Positions 7,366-17,051 of a DNA stretch of 64,000 bases are shown here, one piece after another. The stretch comes from Dyella acidiphila (lineage in GTDB: Bacteria > Pseudomonadota > Gammaproteobacteria > Xanthomonadales > Rhodanobacteraceae): positions 558,001 through 622,000 of the forward strand of contig NZ_JACZZA010000001.1 in assembly GCF_014863405.1 (NCBI RefSeq). Reading direction: 5' to 3'. The stretch's first letter is position 1; each line of letters opens with the position of its first letter. Under the pieces are notes generated by a model. It saw only the letters and a program-made list of their open reading frames with translations, searched no databases and was not told the origin of the DNA. Position numbers and translations under genes: made by a program.

Positions 7366-8634
7366 ATGCCGCCCTCCCCCACGTCCCCCGCGGACTCGCT
7401 GCTGCAACACCGCGCCTACGTCGCCTTCTGGTGCGCCCGCACCGCCTCAAGCTTCGGTTTCCAGATGCTGGCCGTGGCGGTGGGCTGGCAGATCTACGCC
7501 ATGACCGGGCGTGCCTTCGACCTGGGCCTGATCGGCCTGGTGCAATTTTTCCCGTCGGTGTTGCTGGCGCTGCCGGCCGGCCATCTCGCCGATCAGTTCG
7601 ACCGCCGCCGCATCGTGCTGCTCGGCCAACTGGTGGAATGGGTGGCGATCGTACTGCTGGCTGTGCTGACCCTGCTGCATGCCATCAACGAAGTCGGCAT
7701 GCTGCTGCTGATTTTCACCATCTCGGTGACCAAGGCCTTCGAATCGCCGTCGATGCAATCGATGGTGCCGGCACTGGTGCCGCCGGCCCTGCTGCCGCGG
7801 GCGATGGCTGTGAACGGATCGGCCATGCAGGCGGCATCGATCGTGGGTCCGGCGCTGGGTGGCTTTCTGTATGTGGCCGGGCCGGGCGTGGTGTATGCCG
7901 TGTCGGCTGTGCTTTACCTGATCGCCGCCACGCTGGTGGCGCAACTGCGCTACGAGCAGGCGCCGCCGAAACGCGAGCCGCCCACACTGAAGACCTTGTT
8001 TGCCGGCGTGCATTTCATCCGCGAGCGCAAAGATGTGCTGGGCGTGATTTCGCTCGACCTGTTCGCGGTGTTGCTGGGCGGCGCCACCGCCCTGCTGCCG
8101 GTCTTCGCCAAGGACGTGCTGCACACCGGCCCATGGGGCCTGGGCCTGCTGCGTGCAGCGCCGGCAGTGGGCGCCTTGCTGATGTCGTTCTGGCTCGCGC
8201 GCAACAACATGGAGCGCAACGTCGGCAAGATCATGTTTGCAGCGGTGGCCGGTTTCGGCGTCGCCACGCTGATATTTGCGCTGTCGAAGCTGCTGTGGCT
8301 GTCGCTGCTCGCGCTGTTCGCGCTGGGTGCCTTCGATATGGTCAGCATGGTGATCCGCGGTTCGCTGGTGCAACTGGATACGCCGGACGCGATGCGCGGG
8401 CGGGTCAGTGCGGTGAATGCGATTTTCATCAACACCTCCAACCAGCTCGGCGAATTCGAATCGGGCATGCTGGCCGCATGGCTGGGCGCGGTCGGCTCCG
8501 CCGTCGTTGGCGGCATCGGCACGCTGGTGGTGGTAGGTGTATGGATGTGGCTGTTCCCCACCCTGCGCCGGCGCCAGCGCCTGCATATGGAGCCGGTGGA
8601 ACAGGATCGCGAAAACCAGGCGCAAACGGTGTGA
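7366..8634 (+). CDS. MFS transporter, EntS-like exporter group
   Basis: The 422-residue integral membrane protein has about twelve hydrophobic helices. The MFS loop motif between helices 2 and 3 appears as 'GHLADQFDRRRIVLLGQL', and a second pseudo-repeat starts near residue 215. The N-terminal 'AYVAFWCARTASSFGFQMLAVAVGWQIYAMTGRAFDLGLIGLVQFFP' is typical of the MFS_3 group that includes enterobactin exporter EntS. The substrate cannot be told from sequence, and no siderophore genes lie nearby. The gene runs into the GST gene with 7 bases between them, so the two are probably co-transcribed. Confidence 0.85.
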   Translation: MPPSPTSPADSLLQHRAYVAFWCARTASSFGFQMLAVAVGWQIYAMTGRAFDLGLIGLVQFFPSVLLALPAGHLADQFDRRRIVLLGQLVEWVAIVLLAVLTLLHAINEVGMLLLIFTISVTKAFESPSMQSMVPALVPPALLPRAMAVNGSAMQAASIVGPALGGFLYVAGPGVVYAVSAVLYLIAATLVAQLRYEQAPPKREPPTLKTLFAGVHFIRERKDVLGVISLDLFAVLLGGATALLPVFAKDVLHTGPWGLGLLRAAPAVGALLMSFWLARNNMERNVGKIMFAAVAGFGVATLIFALSKLLWLSLLALFALGAFDMVSMVIRGSLVQLDTPDAMRGRVSAVNAIFINTSNQLGEFESGMLAAWLGAVGSAVVGGIGTLVVVGVWMWLFPTLRRRQRLHMEPVEQDRENQAQTV

Positions 8635-8641
8635 GGTCCGC

Positions 8642-9316
8642 ATGATTACCGTTCACCATCTCAACAACTCGCGCTCGCAGCGCATCCTGTGGCTGCTGGA
8701 AGAGCTCGGGCTGCCCTACGAGATCAAGCGCTACCAGCGTGATCCGCGCACCATGCTGGCACCGCCCGAACTGCGCGCAGTGCATCCGCTGGGCAAGTCG
8801 CCGGTGGTCACCGATGGCGAACGAACCTTGGTGGAATCGGGCGCGATCATCGAATATCTCGCCGACCGCTACGGCAATGGCCGATTGATTCCCCCGCACG
8901 GCAGCGACGCGCGCCTGCGCAGCACCTATTGGCTGCACTACGCCGAAGGCTCGGCAATGCCGCCGCTGCTGCTCAAGCTGGTGTTCCAGCGCGTGCAGAG
9001 CACGCCGGCGCCGTTCTTCGTGCGCCCCGTGGCCAAGGCCATCGCCGGCAAGGTGCAGCAGAGTTTTGTCGATCCGCAGATCGCCCTGCATCTTTCGTAC
9101 CTGGAGGGCGAGCTGACCAAGGCCGAATGGTTCGGCGGCACGGATTTCAGTGTCGCGGACATCATCATGAGCTTTCCGCTGGAAGCGGCCGCCATGCGCA
9201 GCGGCCTCGACCAGCGCTATCCGCGCCTGCAGGCATTCCTGCAGCGCATTCACGCGCGGCCGGCCTATCAGCGAGCGCTGCAGCAAGGCGGCGAATACAG
9301 CCTGTTGAGTGGCTGA
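8642..9316 (+). CDS. Glutathione S-transferase family protein
   Basis: This 224-residue protein has an N-terminal thioredoxin-like GST domain ('MITVHHLNNSRSQRILWLLEELGLPYEIKRYQR', 'HPLGKSPVVTDGERTLVESGAIIEYLADRYG') and a C-terminal helical domain ('WFGGTDFSVADIIMSFPLEAA'). The Ser/Arg after the first strand (NNSRSQR) and the 'VESGAIIEYL' glutathione-binding Glu-Ser pair are present. Such enzymes conjugate or reduce with glutathione in the cytoplasm. The start at 8642 follows the MFS stop by a few bases. The specific substrate is unknown. Confidence 0.85.
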   Translation: MITVHHLNNSRSQRILWLLEELGLPYEIKRYQRDPRTMLAPPELRAVHPLGKSPVVTDGERTLVESGAIIEYLADRYGNGRLIPPHGSDARLRSTYWLHYAEGSAMPPLLLKLVFQRVQSTPAPFFVRPVAKAIAGKVQQSFVDPQIALHLSYLEGELTKAEWFGGTDFSVADIIMSFPLEAAAMRSGLDQRYPRLQAFLQRIHARPAYQRALQQGGEYSLLSG

Positions 9317-9394
9317 ATACATCTATTATCGATTAACGCCACGCTCACGTAGGCGCTGGCAAGTTCACCCATCTGGATACCGCGGAGAAGACCC

Positions 9395-9709
9395 ATGAGC
9401 AGGCAAGCCGATATCGAACGTCGCCTCGACGACCTCAGCAGCCGGGTGCGGCAGTACGGCGACGGCATTTCCGACACGGCCGACAACCTGATGACGCGCG
9501 GCCGCCGCGCCGTGGGCCGCCTCAACCGCCGCGACACCGGCAAGCGCATCGCCCGCGCGGCCGAGGATTTCGCCGACGAAGCCAACTACCAGTACCGCCG
9601 CCTGCGCCGGCAGGTGAATCGCCATCCGGTGGCCACGGCAGCGATCGTTGCCGGCACCGTGGGTGCCTTCCTGCTGCTGCGTCACGTATTCCGCGGCGAC
9701 GACGACTGA
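9395..9709 (+). CDS. YqjD/ElaB-like membrane-anchored small protein
   Basis: This 104-residue, very Arg-rich helical protein has a single C-terminal membrane helix ('VATAAIVAGTVGAFLLLRHVF') ending in an acidic tail. The helix has the Gly spacing seen in YqjD, ElaB and related DUF883 proteins, which anchor to the inner membrane and, in E. coli, bind ribosomes in stationary phase. The start is supported by CGCGGAG upstream. It is monocistronic with a strong terminator at 9733-9769. Family membership is likely; the ribosome role is by analogy only. Confidence 0.7.
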   Translation: MSRQADIERRLDDLSSRVRQYGDGISDTADNLMTRGRRAVGRLNRRDTGKRIARAAEDFADEANYQYRRLRRQVNRHPVATAAIVAGTVGAFLLLRHVFRGDDD

Positions 9710-9732
9710 GCAGTACAGCGTTCGCCCCGCCG

Positions 9733-9769
9733 CAAAAAAGAAACCCGCCTTTCGGCGGGTTCTTTTTTG
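9733..9769. terminator. Bidirectional terminator between YqjD-like gene and aceE
   Basis: A GC-rich stem (ACCCGCC/GGCGGGT) is flanked by an A-run on the left and a T-run on the right, so it serves both convergent genes. Confidence 0.92.
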
Positions 9770-9779
9770 ACTGCGGCGA

Positions 9780-12473
9780 TTACACCGTCTGCGGGTTCGG
9801 CTTGTCCGGATCGAGCTTGTACTCGCGGATGGCGCGCGCCACATCCTTGGCGTTGACCTTGCCGTCCTTCGCCAGCGCCGCCAGCGCGGCGTGGGCGATC
9901 CAGTAGCGGTCCACTTCGAAGAAGTTGCGCAGATGCTCGCGCGTATCCGAGCGGCCATAGCCATCGGTGCCGAGCACGGTATAGCGCATGCCGTCCGGCA
10001 TGAAGGCGCGGACCTGGTCGGCGAATTCGCGCACATAGTCGGTAGCGGCAACCGCCGGACCCTGGCGGCCCTGCAGCAGGCCGGTGACATACGGCAGGCG
10101 CTGTTCCGCTTCCGGATGCAGGCGGTTCCAGCGTTCGGCATCGAAGCCGTCGCGGCGCAGTTCGCTGAAGCTGGGCACCGACCAGATGTCGGCGCTGACG
10201 CCGAAATCCTTCTCCAGCAGTTCGGCCGCGGCAATCACCTCGCGCAGGATGGTGCCGGAGCCGAGCAGTTGCACGCGGGTCTCGCCCTTCTTCGCCTTGC
10301 CGCCGTCCTTGAACAGGTACATGCCCTTGACGATGCCTTCCTCGACGCCTTGCGGCAGATCGGGATGGGCATAGTTTTCGTTCATGACGGTGAGGTAGTA
10401 GTACACGTCCTCCTGCTCTTCCAGCATGCGGCGCGTGCCGTCCTGCAGGATCACAGCCACTTCATAGGAGAAGGTGGGATCGTAGGCGCGCACGTTCGGA
10501 ATCGAACCGGCCAGCAGGTGCGAATGGCCGTCTTCGTGCTGCAGGCCTTCGCCGTTGAGCGTGGTGCGGCCGGCGGTGCCGCCGATCAGGAAGCCGCGCG
10601 AGCGCATGTCGCCCGCGGCCCAGGCCAGGTCGCCGATGCGCTGGAAACCGAACATGGAGTAGTAGATGAAGAACGGCAGCATCGGCTGGTTGCTGATGCT
10701 GTAGCTGCTCGCCGCCGCCATCCACGCGGCCATGCCGCCGGCCTCGGAAATGCCTTCCTGCAGCACTTGGCCCTTCTGGTCTTCGCGGTAATACAGCAGC
10801 TGGTCGGCGTCCTGCGGGCGGTACTTCTGGCCTTCCGGCGCATAGATGCCGATCTGGCGGAACATGCCTTCCATGCCGAAGGTGCGCGCTTCGTCGGCGA
10901 CGATCGGCACCACGCGCGGGCCGATGCCCTTGTCGCGCAGCAACAGGTTCATGCCGCGCACCAGCGCCATGGTGGTGGAGATTTCGCGATCGCCGGTGCC
11001 CTTGGTGATCTGCTCGAAGGCGGCCAGTTCCGGCGCCTTGAGCTTCACGTCGGTGTGGCGGCGACGCTGCGGCAGCGCACCGCCCAGCGTCTTGCGGCGC
11101 TCCAGCATGTACTGCACTTCCGGCGAATCCTTGCCGGGGTGGTAGTACGGCACGTCCTTGAGCTTGTCGTCCGAGACCGGGATGTTGAAGCGGTCGCGGA
11201 AATGGCGCACGGCGTCGTCATCCAGCTTCTTCTGCTGGTGGGTGGGATTCTGCGATTCGCCGGCCGCGCCCATGCCGTAGCCCTTGACCGTCTTGGCCAG
11301 GATCACGGTCGGCATGCCCTTGGTGTTCACCGCGGCGTGATAGGCCGCGTACACCTTGTGCGGATCGTGGCCGCCGCGGTTGAGGCGCCAGATATCATCG
11401 TCGCTGAGGTTGGCGACCATCTCGCGCGTCTCCGGATACTTGCCGAAGAAATGCTCGCGCGTGTACGCGCCGCCGAAGGCCTTGCAGGCCTGGTATTCGC
11501 CGTCGATGGTTTCCATCATCAGCTTGCGCAGCACGCCGTTCTTGTCGCGGGCGAGGAGCGGATCCCAGTAGCTGCCCCACACCACCTTGATGGCATTCCA
11601 GCCGGCGCCGCGGAACACACCTTCCAGTTCCTGGATGATCTTGCCGTTGCCGCGCACCGGACCGTCCAGGCGCTGCAGGTTGCAGTTGATCACGAAGATC
11701 AGGTTGTCCAGGCCTTCGCGGCCGGCCAGCGAGATCGCACCCAGCGATTCGGGCTCGTCGGTTTCGCCGTCGCCCATGAAGCACCAGATCTTGCGGTCGG
11801 TCTTGGGCATCAGGCCGCGATGCTCCAGATACTTCCAGAACTGCGCCTGGTAGATGGCCTGGATTGGGCCCAGGCCCATCGACACCGTCGGCACCTGCCA
11901 GTAGTCGGGCATCAGCCAGGGGTGCGGGTAGGAGGACAGGCCGCGGCCCTTGCCGGCCACTTCCATGCGGAACAGGTCGAGCTGCTCTTCGCTGATGCGG
12001 CCTTCGAGGAAGGAACGGGCATAGACGCCCGGGCTGGAATGGCCCTGGTGGAACACCAGGTCGCCCGGATGATCGGCGCTCGGTGCGCGCCAGAAATGGT
12101 TGAAGCCCACGTCATACAGCGTGGCGGACGAGGCGAAGCTGGCGATATGGCCGCCCAGCTCGCCCGGCTTGCGGTTGGCGCGCACCACCATCGCCATGGC
12201 GTTCCAGCGGATCAGGGTGCGGATGCGCCATTCCATCGCGGCGTCGCCGGACATCTTCGCTTCCAGATGCGGCGGGATGGTGTTGACGTATTCAGTGGTG
12301 GGATCGAACGGCAGGTAGCCGCCCGAACGACGCGTGGAGTCGACCAGCCGCTCCAGCAGGAAATGCGCGCGCTCGGTGCCTTCGCGATCGATGACGGCAT
12401 TGAGCGATTCGACCCACTCCTGGGTTTCGGTGGGGTCGAGGTCCTGGTGGAGGATATCGTCGAGCTGATCCAT
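9780..12473 (-). CDS. aceE: Pyruvate dehydrogenase E1 component, homodimeric type
   Basis: AceE is the thiamin-diphosphate E1 of the pyruvate dehydrogenase complex; it decarboxylates pyruvate and acetylates the lipoyl group of E2. At 897 residues it is full length. The ThDP motif is 'GDGETDEPES' at about 234-243, followed by 'NLIFVINCNLQRLDGPVRGNGKI'; the N-terminal E2-docking part begins 'MDQLDDILHQDLDPTETQEWVESL'. The start at 12473 has GGAGACG upstream; the open frame extends 54 codons further but with no family similarity. aceF and lpd are not adjacent: the gene stands alone between its own promoter region and the terminator at 9733-9769. A promoter and a palindrome are proposed in the leader. 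Confidence 0.97.
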   Translation of the reverse strand: MDQLDDILHQDLDPTETQEWVESLNAVIDREGTERAHFLLERLVDSTRRSGGYLPFDPTTEYVNTIPPHLEAKMSGDAAMEWRIRTLIRWNAMAMVVRANRKPGELGGHIASFASSATLYDVGFNHFWRAPSADHPGDLVFHQGHSSPGVYARSFLEGRISEEQLDLFRMEVAGKGRGLSSYPHPWLMPDYWQVPTVSMGLGPIQAIYQAQFWKYLEHRGLMPKTDRKIWCFMGDGETDEPESLGAISLAGREGLDNLIFVINCNLQRLDGPVRGNGKIIQELEGVFRGAGWNAIKVVWGSYWDPLLARDKNGVLRKLMMETIDGEYQACKAFGGAYTREHFFGKYPETREMVANLSDDDIWRLNRGGHDPHKVYAAYHAAVNTKGMPTVILAKTVKGYGMGAAGESQNPTHQQKKLDDDAVRHFRDRFNIPVSDDKLKDVPYYHPGKDSPEVQYMLERRKTLGGALPQRRRHTDVKLKAPELAAFEQITKGTGDREISTTMALVRGMNLLLRDKGIGPRVVPIVADEARTFGMEGMFRQIGIYAPEGQKYRPQDADQLLYYREDQKGQVLQEGISEAGGMAAWMAAASSYSISNQPMLPFFIYYSMFGFQRIGDLAWAAGDMRSRGFLIGGTAGRTTLNGEGLQHEDGHSHLLAGSIPNVRAYDPTFSYEVAVILQDGTRRMLEEQEDVYYYLTVMNENYAHPDLPQGVEEGIVKGMYLFKDGGKAKKGETRVQLLGSGTILREVIAAAELLEKDFGVSADIWSVPSFSELRRDGFDAERWNRLHPEAEQRLPYVTGLLQGRQGPAVAATDYVREFADQVRAFMPDGMRYTVLGTDGYGRSDTREHLRNFFEVDRYWIAHAALAALAKDGKVNAKDVARAIREYKLDPDKPNPQTV

Positions 12474-12642
12474 GGAACGTCTCCGCGGCGCCGTGCGCCG
12501 CATGCTGTGGATGCGCGTCGCTGGGGAAGCGACGAAACCAAGGCATCGATCCGGCGACTCAAGGCCGGGACGGAACAGGACCGCGTTGGCGTGTTCGCCG
12601 CAGGACGAGCTAAGTCCTCCGATTCTAGCCTCCAAGCGACTA

Positions 12643-12660
12643 TCCCGCCAATTGGCGGGA
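12643..12660. promoter_or_regulatory. 18-bp perfect palindrome in the aceE leader, operator-like
   Basis: TCCCGCCAATTGGCGGGA reads the same on both strands. It lies about 16-33 bases downstream of the transcription start implied by the promoter at 12683-12712, a position where a bound repressor could block transcription. The core CCAATTGG faintly recalls the half-sites of the E. coli PdhR operator, but the arrangement differs. Role inferred. Confidence 0.4.
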
Positions 12661-12682
12661 GCCTACATACGTATGCGCACGG

Positions 12683-12712
12683 ATACTATTGACGGCCTGC
12701 GCCGGCCATCAA
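12683..12712 (-). promoter_or_regulatory. Candidate sigma-70 promoter of aceE
   Basis: On the minus strand TTGATG (12712-12707) and TAGTAT (12688-12683) are spaced by 18 bases. This places a start near 12676 and a leader of about 200 bases before aceE. A 10-bp palindrome (CATACGTATG, 12666-12675) sits at the predicted start. The rest of the 316-base gap holds only the maeB terminator. Confidence 0.45.
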
Positions 12713-12726
12713 AAATTTAGACGTTC

Positions 12727-12757
12727 AAAAAAAGCAGGCGGCCCGCAGGCCGCCTGG
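12727..12757 (-). terminator. Terminator of maeB
   Basis: On the minus strand a stem AGGCGGCC/GGCCGCCT with a short loop is followed by seven T residues, 33 bases beyond the maeB stop. It is a standard intrinsic terminator separating maeB from the aceE promoter. Confidence 0.88.
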
Positions 12758-12789
12758 CAATCGGTGGGGCAAGCCCCCTGTGGATCGGC

Positions 12790-15081
12790 TCAGCTGCGCT
12801 CGCCCTGAGCCGCGGCACGGATCTGTGCATCGACCACGGCAATGGCGGTCATATTCACCACGCGCCGCACGGTGGAGGACGGCGTGAGGATATGCGCAGG
12901 CCGGTTCACGCCCATCAGGATCGGGCCGATGGCGACGCCATCGGTCATCACCCGCACCATGTTATAGGCGATGTTGGCGGCGTCCAGGTTGGGCATCACA
13001 TACAGGTTGGCGCGGCCGCTCAGGGTGGTGTTGGGGAAGATGCGCTGGCGCAGCGTTTCATCCCAGGCGGTATCGGCCTGCATTTCGCCGTCCACTTCCA
13101 GCTTGGGCGCGCGGGCGCGCAGAATCTTGAACACCTCGCGCATCTTGGCCGCGCTGGCGTTCTCGTGGCTGCCGTAATTGGAGTGCGACAGCAGCGCCAC
13201 CTTCGGCTCGATGCCGAACAGCTTCAGGCGATACGTGGCCTGCAAGGTCGCCTCGGCGATCTGCTCGGCGGTCGGATCGCACTGCACATGCGTGTCCAGG
13301 AAGAACCAGGTGCCCTTGTCGTTGATCACGCCGCTCATCGCCGAGGTGCACGATACGCCCGGGTCGAGCCCGAACACGCTACGGATATAACCGAGCTTCT
13401 TGTGATAGCGCCCGACCAGGCCGGAGATCATCGCATCGGCTTCGCCGCGCTCGACCATGATGGCGGCGATCAGCGTAGGCCGCGAACGCAGCAGGTTCTT
13501 GGCCGCGGCCGGCGAAACGCCGCGCCGCTCGGTCAGCAGGTGATAGTGCTGCCAGTATTCGTTGAAGCGCGGGTCGTCATTGATATTGGTCAGTTCGAAA
13601 TCGACGCCCGCGCGCATACGCAGGCCCATGCGCTGGATGCGCGTTTCGATCACATCGGGACGGCCGATCAGGATCGGATAGGCGAGCTTTTCGTCGATTA
13701 CCGTCTGCACCGCGCGCAGCACGGTTTCTTCTTCGCCTTCGGCGTACACCACACGCTTGCGGTCGGTGCGTGCACGCTCGTAGATCGGCTTCATGATGTA
13801 GCCGGTGCGGTAGATAAACTGCGCCAGCTTCTCGATATAGGCGTCCATGTCGGTGATCGGACGCGTGGCCACGCCCGACTCCATTGCCGCCAGCGCCACT
13901 GCCGGTGCAAGCATCACCAGCAGGCGCGGATCGAACGGGCGCGGAATCAGATAGTCCGCACCGAAGGTCGGCGGATCGCCGGCGTAGGCGCTGGCCAGGT
14001 CGCCTGACTCCATCTGCGCCAGCGCTGCGATGGCGTGCACGCAGGCCAGCTTCATCGCTTCGTTGATGCCGGTGGCGCCTACGTCCAGCGCACCGCGGAA
14101 GATGTACGGGAAGCACAGCGCGTTGTTGACCTGGTTCGGGTAGTCCGAACGGCCGGTGGCGATGATGCAGTCCGGCCGCACCTGCTTGGCATCCTCCGGC
14201 AGGATCTCCGGATTGGGATTGGCCAGCGCCAGGATGATCGGCTTGTCGGCCATGCTGGCCACCATCTCCGGCTTCAGCACGCCGCCAGCCGACAGGCCCA
14301 GGAAGATATCCGCGCCATCGACGATCTCGGCCAGCGTGCGCGCCTTGGTATCGCGCGCATAGCGCTGCTTGTCCGGATCCATCTGGTCGCGGCCGGTGTA
14401 CAGCACGCCTTCGCGGTCGTAGGCGAGGATGTGTTCGGGCTTCAGGCCCAGCGCCACCAGCATGTCGAGGCAGGCGATGCCGGCCGCGCCGGCGCCGGCC
14501 GTGGCCAGGTGCACGTCTTCGATTTTCTTGCCGACGATCTGCAGCGCATTGACGATGGCCGCACCGACGATGATCGCGGTGCCATGCTGGTCGTCGTGGA
14601 ACACCGGGATCTTCATCCGCTCGCGCAGCTTGCGCTCGACGATGAAACACTCCGGCGCCTTGATGTCTTCCAGGTTGATACCGCCGAAGGTCGGTTCCAT
14701 CGCGGCGATGATGTCGACCAGCTTGTCCGGGTCGCGCTCGGCCAGCTCGATATCGAACACATCAATGCCGGCGAACTTCTGGAACAGCACGCCCTTGCCT
14801 TCCATCACCGGCTTGCCGGCCAGCGGCCCGATGTCGCCCAGGCCCAGCACCGCAGTGCCATTGGTGATCACCGCCACCAGGTTGGAGCGCGCGGTGTACT
14901 CGCTCGCGCTTTGTGGATCCTCGACGATCGCTTCGCAGGCATAGGCCACGCCGGGCGAATACGCCAGCGACAGATCGCGCTGAGTGATCAGCGAGGTCGT
15001 CGGCGAAACCTTGATCTTGCCGGGGCGCGGCAGGCGGTGATAGTCGAGGGCGGCTTGGCGGAAGTCGTCGGAATGGGCCAT
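12790..15081 (-). CDS. maeB: NADP-dependent malic enzyme with C-terminal phosphotransacetylase-like domain
   Basis: MaeB oxidatively decarboxylates malate to pyruvate and makes NADPH. The 763-residue length matches the two-part MaeB family: a malic enzyme part up to about residue 430 ('[15 protein letters not shown]', '[24 protein letters not shown]', '[18 protein letters not shown]', 'NPNPEI') and a phosphotransacetylase-like part ('[18 protein letters not shown]', '[19 protein letters not shown]', '[20 protein letters not shown]'). In E. coli the second part is regulatory and not catalytic. The start at 15081 ([15 protein letters not shown]) matches family N-termini; the longer frame does not. 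The gene ends in a clear terminator and is divergent from the DUF2165 gene. It sits next to aceE, and both act on the pyruvate node. Confidence 0.96.
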   Translation of the reverse strand: MAHSDDFRQAALDYHRLPRPGKIKVSPTTSLITQRDLSLAYSPGVAYACEAIVEDPQSASEYTARSNLVAVITNGTAVLGLGDIGPLAGKPVMEGKGVLFQKFAGIDVFDIELAERDPDKLVDIIAAMEPTFGGINLEDIKAPECFIVERKLRERMKIPVFHDDQHGTAIIVGAAIVNALQIVGKKIEDVHLATAGAGAAGIACLDMLVALGLKPEHILAYDREGVLYTGRDQMDPDKQRYARDTKARTLAEIVDGADIFLGLSAGGVLKPEMVASMADKPIILALANPNPEILPEDAKQVRPDCIIATGRSDYPNQVNNALCFPYIFRGALDVGATGINEAMKLACVHAIAALAQMESGDLASAYAGDPPTFGADYLIPRPFDPRLLVMLAPAVALAAMESGVATRPITDMDAYIEKLAQFIYRTGYIMKPIYERARTDRKRVVYAEGEEETVLRAVQTVIDEKLAYPILIGRPDVIETRIQRMGLRMRAGVDFELTNINDDPRFNEYWQHYHLLTERRGVSPAAAKNLLRSRPTLIAAIMVERGEADAMISGLVGRYHKKLGYIRSVFGLDPGVSCTSAMSGVINDKGTWFFLDTHVQCDPTAEQIAEATLQATYRLKLFGIEPKVALLSHSNYGSHENASAAKMREVFKILRARAPKLEVDGEMQADTAWDETLRQRIFPNTTLSGRANLYVMPNLDAANIAYNMVRVMTDGVAIGPILMGVNRPAHILTPSSTVRRVVNMTAIAVVDAQIRAAAQGERS

Positions 15082-15277
15082 CGGATGCGTTGCAACGAAG
15101 AAGGAGGGCGGGTGCCGCGCGGCGGCATGCTGCGCATGGTAGCACCCGTGCACCGCGGCGCCGGGCACAAGAGCTAGTCAAAAGGTAGTAGTGCGGTCAC
15201 GTTCTGTTCGGTAGCCTTCTGCTGCATCGTCATTTTGCTGCAGCGCGATATCCATCGCGCCGGGCACCGGGACACTC

Positions 15278-15772
15278 ATGACCACTCGCATCGCCAAGAT
15301 CGTGCTGTCGCTGGTACTGGCGGCGTTCGCCTTGATCGTTACCCTCGACAACCTCGTCGACTACGGCTCCAACTTCCGGTTCGTCCAGCATGTGCTGTCG
15401 ATGGACACGACCTTTCCCGGCAATGCTTTGCTTGGTCGTGCCATCACCAGCCCGGTGCTCTGGCATATCGGCTATGGCCTGATCATCGCCGCCGAAGGCG
15501 CCACCGGCCTGCTGCTGATAGCCGGCAGCCTGGCGCTGTGGCGGGCCCGCCACCAGCAGGGAGCCCGCTTCAACCAGGCCAAGAAACGGGTCACGGCCGG
15601 CTGTGTGCTGGGTTTTGCGGTGTGGTTTTTGGGCTTTATGGTGGTGGGCGGGGAATGGTTCGCCATGTGGCAGTCCAGCAGCTGGAACGGCCAGGAAGGC
15701 GCCTTTCGCTTCTACATGGCGATCCTGGGCGTGCTGATCTTCGTCAACCAGCCCGATCACGATCTCGCCTGA
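15278..15772 (+). CDS. DUF2165 family small integral membrane protein
   Basis: The 164-residue protein has four membrane helices (about 5-25, 65-85, 108-128 and 140-158). Family marks are 'VTLDNLVDYGSNFRFVQHVLSMDTTFPGN', 'WHIGYGLIIAAEGATGLLLIAG' and 'WFLGFMVVGGEWFAMWQSSSWNGQEGAFRFY'. The family is widespread in proteobacteria and has no known function. The gene is convergent with the QEGLA-motif gene, directly abutting it. Start ATG follows a weak GGGACA-type site. Confidence 0.85.
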   Translation: MTTRIAKIVLSLVLAAFALIVTLDNLVDYGSNFRFVQHVLSMDTTFPGNALLGRAITSPVLWHIGYGLIIAAEGATGLLLIAGSLALWRARHQQGARFNQAKKRVTAGCVLGFAVWFLGFMVVGGEWFAMWQSSSWNGQEGAFRFYMAILGVLIFVNQPDHDLA

Positions 15773-17050
15773 TCAGATCCCCGCCGACAGCGTTTCCGCT
15801 TCCACCTTGGACATGCGCACGCGGTTGATAAACAGCGAAAACGCCAGCTTGCCGGCCAGCCCGTGCACATGCTGCATCCACGGCGGCAACCAGCGCGGCG
15901 GGGCCAGCGCACCGGACAGGAAATGCGGCTCCAGGCTCATCACGTCGTGCAGGGTGAGCTTGCCGGCAAACAGATAACGCAACAGGTCCAGCCGCCGTTC
16001 CTTCAAGGCCCAGCGGAAGAAGGTGTGCACGTCGAGCAGGCCGGAGAGGTACACATTGTCTTTGGCGAAGGCCGCACCGCCGGTCAGCGGCACGCCGCGG
16101 AACACGCGCTGCGCGGAATGAAAGCTGTCGCCCACGCTTTGCCCGCAGCGATTGAAGAAGCGATACACCTCGACAAAGTCCGCCCCGTTGAGCGCCATGT
16201 CGATCGCCAGGATGCGCAGGCTGATGCGCTTGAGCCGCGCGATATCGATGGCGCCGGACATCAGTTCGGCAAACACCGCCAGGCCTTCCTGCGTTGCCGT
16301 GACACGCGGCGAGGTGCGCGCCAGCGAAGCCAGCAGCGGCTGCTCGCGTCCGTTCAAGGCGGTCAGCGAATGCACATAGGCTTCGTGATTCAGCAGCTGG
16401 TGGCGGTCGTATTGGCTGAAGCGCATGCCGCCGCGCAGACGAATGCGGGTGGCGCCGGCGGCGGCCTTGGCGGTGAGATCGTTATCGATTTCCACCGCGA
16501 TCTTGCCGACGCCGAAAAAGTCGTCCAGCGCCTTGGCCAGGTCGGCGCGCAACACTTCGGAGGAAATGTTGGCGGTGATGTCGTCGTCGTGCAGGTCGGC
16601 GCCGAGCTCGTCGGACAGCTCCACGAAATAGCGCGCGGCATCCAGATTGCTGCGATCGCTGCCGGAAATCGCGTCGCCGGGACGGCCGTACAGCTGGATG
16701 GACGGCGCGGTAACGCCCTCGGTGCCGACCGCTTCGAGCATCTCTGCCGCAATCCGCCACGATTCGGCCGTGCGCCGCAGGTAATCGCCGAGCGGATCGT
16801 CATTGCCCGCTTCGCTTTCGATCGCGGCCAGTTCCCTGCGCACCTCGGAAAGATCCGGCACTTTGTACTGCACGTCCGGCAAGGTGTATTGACCCCTGCC
16901 GTACTCCTCGATCATGCGGTCTTCCAGCGAAGCCGGCCAACTGACCGTGGAGAGAATGTTGATGCCGCGAACCGCAGCGAGCAGACGCTTGTCCAGCGCG
17001 GCATACGGAGCCAGGTCCGCGGGAATGGCTTCGATGGGGGTACTGCTCAT
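15773..17050 (-). CDS. QEGLA-motif DUF1704 protein, putative metallopeptidase
   Basis: The 425-residue protein belongs to the DUF1704 family, called 'flavohemoglobin expression-modulating QEGLA motif' in bacteria. The signature 'LLNHEAYVHSLTALNG' gives an H-E-x3-H site (H222, E223, H227), and 'TATQEGLAVFAELMSG' supplies QEGLA (254-258) with a further Glu at 262. In the animal relatives MATCAP1/2 these residues bind zinc and make a carboxypeptidase, so peptidase activity is plausible here. The ATG lies one base after the rsgA stop (TGACATG) and has GGGAG upstream, so translation is coupled to rsgA. Its substrate in bacteria is unknown. Confidence 0.85.
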   Translation of the reverse strand: MSSTPIEAIPADLAPYAALDKRLLAAVRGINILSTVSWPASLEDRMIEEYGRGQYTLPDVQYKVPDLSEVRRELAAIESEAGNDDPLGDYLRRTAESWRIAAEMLEAVGTEGVTAPSIQLYGRPGDAISGSDRSNLDAARYFVELSDELGADLHDDDITANISSEVLRADLAKALDDFFGVGKIAVEIDNDLTAKAAAGATRIRLRGGMRFSQYDRHQLLNHEAYVHSLTALNGREQPLLASLARTSPRVTATQEGLAVFAELMSGAIDIARLKRISLRILAIDMALNGADFVEVYRFFNRCGQSVGDSFHSAQRVFRGVPLTGGAAFAKDNVYLSGLLDVHTFFRWALKERRLDLLRYLFAGKLTLHDVMSLEPHFLSGALAPPRWLPPWMQHVHGLAGKLAFSLFINRVRMSKVEAETLSAGI

Positions 17051-17051
17051 G

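Noticed and set aside
9891-12692. Open frame of over 900 codons on the strand opposite aceE
   Set aside because: Its residues are the His/Ala/Gly-rich pattern expected from reading a high-GC gene backwards, and aceE is certain by homology.
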